From the NCBI RefSeq assembly GCF_014295035.1, contig NZ_CP060404.1, positions 7,480,501 to 7,544,500 on the forward strand: a stretch of 64,000 nt of DNA. The letters are read 5' to 3'. Of this stretch, positions 59,709 through 64,000 are shown piece after piece. Positions within the stretch are counted from its first letter, which is position 1. Each line of letters begins with the position of its first letter. The notes beneath the pieces are model-generated. The model ran no database searches, had not been told where the DNA came from, and worked only from the letters and a program-made list of their open reading frames with translations. Origin of the DNA: Streptomyces buecherae (GTDB lineage: Bacteria; Actinomycetota; Actinomycetes; Streptomycetales; Streptomycetaceae). The translations under genes were made by a program, and so were the position numbers.

Positions 59709-61085
59709 TCACTTGGGCTCGTAGGCGGCCATGGCTTTCCGCACGGCGGGCGAGAACAGCAGCGGCCCGAGCGCGTCGGAGTGCGCCAACCCCTCGGCGG
59801 ACAGCCGCAACACCTCGGGCCCGGCGCTCTCGTCGAGCCAGCCGCGCTCGGCGCACCGGGCCAACTCGTCCGCGAAGTCCGCGACAGGATCGGTGCCGAA
59901 CCGCTGCCGGTACTCGGCCACCACCATCCCCGCGGCCTGGAGCACCGACTGCAACACGTGCCGGCGCCGGCGCTCGTCCTCGTCCATCCAACGGCCGTGC
60001 GTCGCCCGCGCGAACGCGTCGGCGGGCCGCGCCACGTAGTCGTCGACGATGGTCCGAATCTCGCGCATGTCCACGGCGTAGTCGAAGGAGTAGTGCAGCC
60101 GCGAGGTGTACGAGCGGGCGCCACATCCCAGGCCCACCATGCCGTCGCGCTGGCAGGCGTACTCGTCGTCGCCGACGACCGGCGCACCGCGACGCCGGAA
60201 CATCCGCATCGACGTCTGCTCGTAACCGCTGGCCAGCAGCGTGTCGCGGCCGTGCCGGTAGAGCCGCAGCCGCTGCTCGTCCCAGGCCGGGTCCGCCCCG
60301 GTGCCGCCCCGGCCGAGGCCGGTCAGCGGCCGGACGTAGAGCGGGTACAGGTACAGCTCCTCGGGCCGCCAGGCGAGCGCCGCATCGAGGGAGCGCTGCC
60401 AGGACTGCTCGGTCTGGCCCGTGATGCCGTAGATCAGGTCGATGTTGAGCACGGGTATGCCGGCGTCGCGTACCCGGCCGAGGGCCGCCTCCACGTCCGC
60501 GCGGCGCTGCGGCCGGACGGCGGCCCGGGCCTCGGCCTCGACGAAGGTCTGCACGCCGAGGCTCAGCCGGGTGGTCCCGCGCTCGGCGAGCACCGCGAGC
60601 CGGTCCGCGGTCACCGTCGCCGGCGACGCCTCGACCGACAGCGGAACGGCCCGCAGGTCGGCGCCCATCCGCCGCTCGGCGATGTCGCACAGCCGGCTGA
60701 GTTCGGCGGCGGTCAGGAACGTCGGCGTGCCGCCGCCGAACGCGGCGTTCGCGAACCGTGGCGCGTCACCTCCCTCGTCCAGCGCCTCGCGCACGGCGCG
60801 CGCCTGCCGCTCCAGGGCGTCGAGGTAGGCGCCGGTGAGACCGTCGGGCGCGCCGATGCGGGTGAACAGGTTGCAGAAGCCGCAGCGGACCTCGCAGAAC
60901 GGTATGTGCGCGTACAGCGACAACGCCCCGCGGTCCTCGCCCGCCCACAGCTCGCGCAGCGCGGGGCGGGGGTCCAACTTCTCGTACGCGGTCTTGTGCG
61001 GGTAGCCGTAGACGTACGACCGGTACGGCGAGCCGGTCGGGTCGGCGTCGTTGCCGGGCGTGCTGAGCGGGATGGTGACGGTCAT
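59709..61085 (-). CDS. STM4012-family radical SAM protein (HemN-like)
   Basis: A 458-residue radical SAM enzyme of the coproporphyrinogen-dehydrogenase-like superfamily. The cluster motif is Cys64, Cys68, Cys71 in IPFCEVRCGFCNLF; GGGTPTFLTAAEL and LSLGVQTFVEAEARA match the HemN/HemW core, and LIYGITGQTEQSW the strand after it. Residues that make HemN a porphyrinogen enzyme are not evident, so haem synthesis should not be assumed. ATG 61085 overlaps the STM4013 gene by 4 bp. It ends 11 bases before the STM4011 start. Confidence 0.92.
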   Translation of the reverse strand: MTVTIPLSTPGNDADPTGSPYRSYVYGYPHKTAYEKLDPRPALRELWAGEDRGALSLYAHIPFCEVRCGFCNLFTRIGAPDGLTGAYLDALERQARAVREALDEGGDAPRFANAAFGGGTPTFLTAAELSRLCDIAERRMGADLRAVPLSVEASPATVTADRLAVLAERGTTRLSLGVQTFVEAEARAAVRPQRRADVEAALGRVRDAGIPVLNIDLIYGITGQTEQSWQRSLDAALAWRPEELYLYPLYVRPLTGLGRGGTGADPAWDEQRLRLYRHGRDTLLASGYEQTSMRMFRRRGAPVVGDDEYACQRDGMVGLGCGARSYTSRLHYSFDYAVDMREIRTIVDDYVARPADAFARATHGRWMDEDERRRRHVLQSVLQAAGMVVAEYRQRFGTDPVADFADELARCAERGWLDESAGPEVLRLSAEGLAHSDALGPLLFSPAVRKAMAAYEPK

Positions 61086-62023
61086 GGGCCCTCAAGGAAG
61101 AAGTGGGTGTACGGCACGGTCCAGACGACGTCGTGGGCGAGCCGGTGGCCGGTGTAGCCGCCGTCGCCGTACGCCGTGCCGTGGTCGGAGCAGATGATGG
61201 CGAAGCAGCGGCGGCGGCTGCTCGCGGCGGCCAGCAGGCGGCCGATGTGCCGGTCGACGTACTCCAGCGCGGCGGCGTGCGTCTCCCACGAGTCGCCCGC
61301 CTCGCGCGTGGCGCCCGGCAGGTGGAACCAGTTGGGTTGGTGCAACGCGGAGACGTTGACGAAGAGGAACAGCGGCTGCTCGGCGGGGGTGCGGGCCACG
61401 ACCTGCTCGGCGCGGGCCACCTGCGCCTCGAACGACGTGGGCGAGGCCACGGAGAACTCGGGCTCCCAGTGGCTCTCCCGGAAGAGGCCGGGCAGCACCG
61501 AGCCGAGCGCGCCGCCCTTGTTGAAGAAGCCCACGCCGCCGACGCAGGCCGTGTGGTATCCGGCCGCGGCCAGGCCCGACACCAGGTCGGGGGCGTCGAA
61601 GACGTACGTGCCGCTCGCGGTGGTCTCGCTGCCCGCGAAGCGCGCCGCGAACAGCCGTGGGTGCGGCCCCGGGGTGGCCGGCGTGGGCAGGAAGCCCGCG
61701 AACATCGCCTGGTGGGAGGCGTAGGTGAAGCTGCCGGGGGCGTGTCGGCGCTCCCAGCGACCGCCGGGCAGATGGCGCGCCAGGTGCGGCAGCCGGCCAC
61801 GGGCCAGCAGGTCGACGGCCACGTCGTAGCGCAGCGTGTCCAGGGTGACCAGGAGGATGTCGTGGCTGCCCACGACGGCGTTCATGTCCGGCTCGACGAG
61901 GTGCGGCGCCTCGTCGCGCGGCTCGGGCGGTCCCCAACTCGGGCCCGGACAGCCGGGGTTCGCGCGCTCCGGTGCGGCCGAGGCCGCGCGGAGGTTCTGA
62001 CCTGCGGGGTCAGCGGGTGGCAT
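61082..62023 (-). CDS. STM4013/SEN3800-family hydrolase (alkaline phosphatase/sulfatase fold)
   Basis: A 313-residue protein of the metallo-phosphatase/sulfatase superfamily. HDILLVTLDTLRYDVAVD supplies the metal-binding Asp and the nucleophile-side Thr region, GSFTYASHQAMFAGFLP the active-site strand, and CSDHGTAYGDGGYTGH the second metal site (Asp-His). It is cytoplasmic by sequence. ATG 62023 has AAGGAG ten bases upstream; it overlaps STM4014 by 14 bp and STM4012 by 4 bp. The substrate is unknown. Confidence 0.9.
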   Translation of the reverse strand: MPPADPAGQNLRAASAAPERANPGCPGPSWGPPEPRDEAPHLVEPDMNAVVGSHDILLVTLDTLRYDVAVDLLARGRLPHLARHLPGGRWERRHAPGSFTYASHQAMFAGFLPTPATPGPHPRLFAARFAGSETTASGTYVFDAPDLVSGLAAAGYHTACVGGVGFFNKGGALGSVLPGLFRESHWEPEFSVASPTSFEAQVARAEQVVARTPAEQPLFLFVNVSALHQPNWFHLPGATREAGDSWETHAAALEYVDRHIGRLLAAASSRRRCFAIICSDHGTAYGDGGYTGHRLAHDVVWTVPYTHFFLEGP

Positions 62024-63224
62024 GGTGGTGGTGCTCCTTCGTCGTGACGGCGGCGATCTGCGCCCCGTAGGTGTCAAGCCCCTCGGCGCCGCTGCCGGGC
62101 AGACCGGTCAGCCGGGGCAACAGGTCGCCGAAGGCGTTGACCTCGCCGACGGCGAAGCGCCGCCAGCCCGTGCCGGGCAGCACGTCGACGCCGACGCACA
62201 GGGTGCCCGGGAAGCAGGCGGCGGCGCGCTCGGCCAGGCCCAGCACCTCGCCCCAAGCCACGCCGGCGGCCTCGGTCGCGGCGCGGGCGGCGGCCAACTC
62301 GCCGCGCGCCCCGCCCAGGTGCAGATTGGTCATCGGGGACCGGCTGGTACGCACCACGGCGTGCGTGGCCCGCCCGCCGACCACCACGATCCGCAGGTCG
62401 GCGGCGCGCCCGCGCTGCGACGCCTTCGGCAGCCAGCGCTCGACGTGCAGCCCGTCCGGCGCGAGCGCGTCCACCAGCGCGGCGACCTCCGCCTCGGTGG
62501 TGTAGCGGCGCACGCGCAGCGAGTTGAACAGCCGCCCGTCGGGGGAGCGCTCCACCGAGGTCCTGGCGGACACCCGACCGGACCCGGCCCACTCGACGGC
62601 CAGCACGCCGGAGGCCGACGAGCCGTGCGCGAGCTTGACGAAGGCGCGCCGCAACCCGCCCGTCCCCGCGAGCAGCGCGCGCACGTCGTCCCAGCCGCGC
62701 ACGGGCGCGCAGGACCCCGCGGACTCGACCGCGCCGGCCCCGCCGGCCGAGGTCGACCGCACCCGCGGGGGAGTCGCCGGCGCGCGTGAGGTCGGCGACG
62801 GCGGCACCGGCACGCCGGCCGCCCGCAGCACACCATGGCAGCGCCGCTTGTCGAACAGCACGGACAACTCGCCCGGATCGTCAAGGAGTCGAGCCCCCGC
62901 CGCCCGCGCCGCGTCGGCCACCTCCACCGTGGCCGAGGTGAACCGCGCGTACCAGCGGGCCGTGCCCTCCACCCGGGTCGGATCGTCGACGCCGCGCAGC
63001 GCGCCCTCTACGGCCACGTCCTCACCCGGCGAGTCGATCCGCACGGTCTCACCCGGCGCGAAGACGGCCCCCGCGCGCAGCACCCGGGACCAGTCCACCA
63101 CGCGCGGGGCGTCGAGCCCTGCGGCGCGGGCCGCGGCGGTGAACAGCGCAACCCGCCGACCGTCCCGCACTCCGACGACCGCGAAGCGCGGACCCCGTTC
63201 ATCCGGCGCGTACGACGCGACGAT
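62010..63224 (-). CDS. STM4014-family protein (ATP-grasp-like), unusual start
   Basis: A protein of ~404 residues. Its middle has LLDDPGELSVLFDKRRCHGVLRAAGVPVP and AFVKLAHGSSASGV, resembling ATP-grasp lid and Lys motifs, and its end FPGTLCVGVDVLPG with FAVGEVNAFGD matches the metal-binding strand. The first canonical start is GTG 63170 with no ribosome site, yet the frame upstream encodes PRFAVVGVRDGRRVALF, the conserved N-terminus of this family. A strong GGGGAGG (63234-63240) lies nine bases before ATC 63224, directly after an in-frame TGA, so an ATC start is proposed; a frameshift is the alternative. An Ala/Gly/Ser-rich linker is present near residues 145-165. Ligase function is inferred. 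Confidence 0.8.
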   Translation of the reverse strand: MVASYAPDERGPRFAVVGVRDGRRVALFTAAARAAGLDAPRVVDWSRVLRAGAVFAPGETVRIDSPGEDVAVEGALRGVDDPTRVEGTARWYARFTSATVEVADAARAAGARLLDDPGELSVLFDKRRCHGVLRAAGVPVPPSPTSRAPATPPRVRSTSAGGAGAVESAGSCAPVRGWDDVRALLAGTGGLRRAFVKLAHGSSASGVLAVEWAGSGRVSARTSVERSPDGRLFNSLRVRRYTTEAEVAALVDALAPDGLHVERWLPKASQRGRAADLRIVVVGGRATHAVVRTSRSPMTNLHLGGARGELAAARAATEAAGVAWGEVLGLAERAAACFPGTLCVGVDVLPGTGWRRFAVGEVNAFGDLLPRLTGLPGSGAEGLDTYGAQIAAVTTKEHHHHATR

Positions 63225-63339
63225 GGCGGCTCACCTCCCCTTTCTCCGGCCCGTACCCGGGCTGTGCTGTTCCGGGCCCGGCGGACCTCGCGGGTCCACC
63301 GGGCCGCGCGGGCTCGCGGCGCGGCGAGCCCGTGCCCCC

Positions 63340-63370
63340 GCGCGTGACGCGCCCCTCGCGCGTCACGCGC
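63340..63370 (-). promoter_or_regulatory. Hairpin between STM4015 and STM4014 genes
   Basis: GCGCGTGACGCG pairs with CGCGTCACGCGC over 12 bp with a 7-nt loop; a third partial copy (GTGACGCGCC) follows. It may limit read-through or protect the downstream mRNA. Confidence 0.55.
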
Positions 63371-63442
63371 CTGCCGTACGTGACGCGCCGGCCGGCCGAC
63401 GCCCGGGACGCGGCGGCGCCTGACGGCGGGTGGGCGCGTACG

Positions 63443-64000
63443 TCACTCGGCGACCGCCGTGTAGCGGTGGATCTCGTCGCCGTCCTCCCACGAGTCGCCG
63501 GTCTCCGAGAGGTCGACCTCGACCCCGGCCGGCTCCCAGGCCGCGCGCAGCCGGTTGGCCACGTCCTCGGTGACGAAGTTGTGGTGCAGGTCGATCCACT
63601 TGAGGTGGGTGAGCGGCTGCCCGTCGAGCAGTGCCAGGGCGCCCGCGTCGCTGAGCACGCCCAACGAGAGGTCGAGCGAGGCGAGCTGGGCCACCACGGG
63701 CGCGGCGGCCACGGCCGTGGCGATCTCGTCCTGGATCTCGCTGTTCCGCAGCCCGAGGTGGCGCAGGCGCGGGAAGCGGCCACCGTCGAGCAGCGGCGCC
63801 AGGTCGGCGACCGTGGCGTCGCCGCCGTACTCCTCCACGCCCCACCACATCTCCAGGTACTCCAGGGCCGGCAGGTCGCTGGCGACCACGCCGCGCACCA
63901 CCTCACCGGGCAGCCCGCCGGCCTCGAAGGTCAGCGTGCGCAACGCCTCGTGCCTGACCGCGGGGAACCGCAGCCCCGTGCCGCCGCGCACGCCCAGCTC
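63443..64000 (-). CDS. STM4015-family leucine-rich-repeat protein (partial, start outside window)
   Basis: The visible C-terminal 185 codons are open to the window edge, so the start lies beyond base 64000. Repeats of the LRR type are visible (FPRLRHLGLRNSEIQDEI; VAQLASLDLSLGVLSDAGAL; LTHLKWIDLHHNFVTEDVA), ending in an acidic tail. It is the first gene (at least within the window) of the STM4015-4011 operon. LRR proteins mostly bind partner proteins, so a scaffold or recognition role in the system is possible; nothing else is known to me. Confidence 0.88.
   Translation of the reverse strand, partial: ELGVRGGTGLRFPAVRHEALRTLTFEAGGLPGEVVRGVVASDLPALEYLEMWWGVEEYGGDATVADLAPLLDGGRFPRLRHLGLRNSEIQDEIATAVAAAPVVAQLASLDLSLGVLSDAGALALLDGQPLTHLKWIDLHHNFVTEDVANRLRAAWEPAGVEVDLSETGDSWEDGDEIHRYTAVAE

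Noticed and set aside
59709..61085. Coproporphyrinogen oxidase HemN/HemW
   Set aside because: The radical SAM core is HemN-like, but the gene sits in a complete STM4015-4011 operon and matches the STM4012 family, not haem synthesis.

Overview
The window is about 73% GC by eye. It has strong third-position G/C bias, GTG/TTG starts, strong GC-rich hairpins between genes, several apparently leaderless promoters, and only three in-frame TTA codons among the confident genes. Together with the gene families (hopanoid operon, XRE-DUF397 pair, SCO6745-type protein, DUF574 methyltransferase) this points to a Streptomyces or a very close relative. The gene order resembles the S. coelicolor SCO673x-SCO677x region as I remember it.

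Layout. 1-6.1 kb: fatty acid beta-oxidation (partial FadB-type multienzyme, MerR regulator, acyl-CoA synthetase). 6.1-14.5 kb: amino acid permease, small membrane protein, secreted M1 metallopeptidase, secreted S15 peptidase, BCCT osmolyte transporter. 14.6-16.0 kb: a decayed dTDP-rhamnose pair, made of an RmlD-like protein with an altered catalytic motif and an internally deleted RmlB remnant. 16.2-17.9 kb: an iron box followed by a Fes-like esterase that has lost its serine nucleophile. 18-24 kb: D-amino-acid oxidase, two ABC-F ATPases, an HD protein. 24.7-33.5 kb: epoxide hydrolase, Tex, a 44-residue LPFR protein, SCO6745-like protein, enoyl-CoA hydratase, an ATPase of anti-sigma type, type I IPP isomerase and a CDF metal exporter. 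33.9 kb: GalE.

35.1-42.3 kb: a tightly coupled seven-gene operon. It encodes two CDP-alcohol phosphatidyltransferases, a nucleotidyltransferase, a glycerol-1-phosphate dehydrogenase-like enzyme, a GT2 glycosyltransferase and a Wzm/Wzt (TagGH)-type ABC exporter. It looks like a complete make-and-export pathway for an alcohol-phosphate glycopolymer or glycolipid, and I know of no assigned product. 42.8 kb: a TetR regulator separates it from the hopanoid operon.

43.7-54.0 kb: the hopanoid operon hpnC-hpnD-small gene-hpnE-polyprenyl synthase-shc-hpnG-hpnH-aminotransferase, mostly with overlapping or near-overlapping genes. It turns isoprenyl diphosphates into squalene, hopene, adenosylhopane and aminohopanoids. 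shc (codon 12) and hpnG (codon 251) carry TTA codons, so bldA control of hopanoids is predicted. A hairpin precedes shc. The ispG and dxs copies that I recall beside hpnH in S. coelicolor are absent, and a poly-G/C tract sits at that junction.

54-58.8 kb: tyrosine phosphatase, SGNH hydrolase, then a developmental-type module (HATPase protein with a TTA codon, XRE regulator, DUF397 protein, DUF574 methyltransferase). 58.7-64 kb, minus strand: an STM4015-4014-4013-4012-4011 operon (LRR protein, ATP-grasp-like protein, phosphatase/sulfatase-fold hydrolase, two radical SAM enzymes). It is conserved from Salmonella to actinomycetes and, to my knowledge, functionally undescribed. The best candidates for undescribed systems are this operon and the 35-42 kb glycerol-1-phosphate/CDP-alcohol/exporter operon. 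No tRNA, rRNA, CRISPR array, insertion sequence or prophage was recognised.
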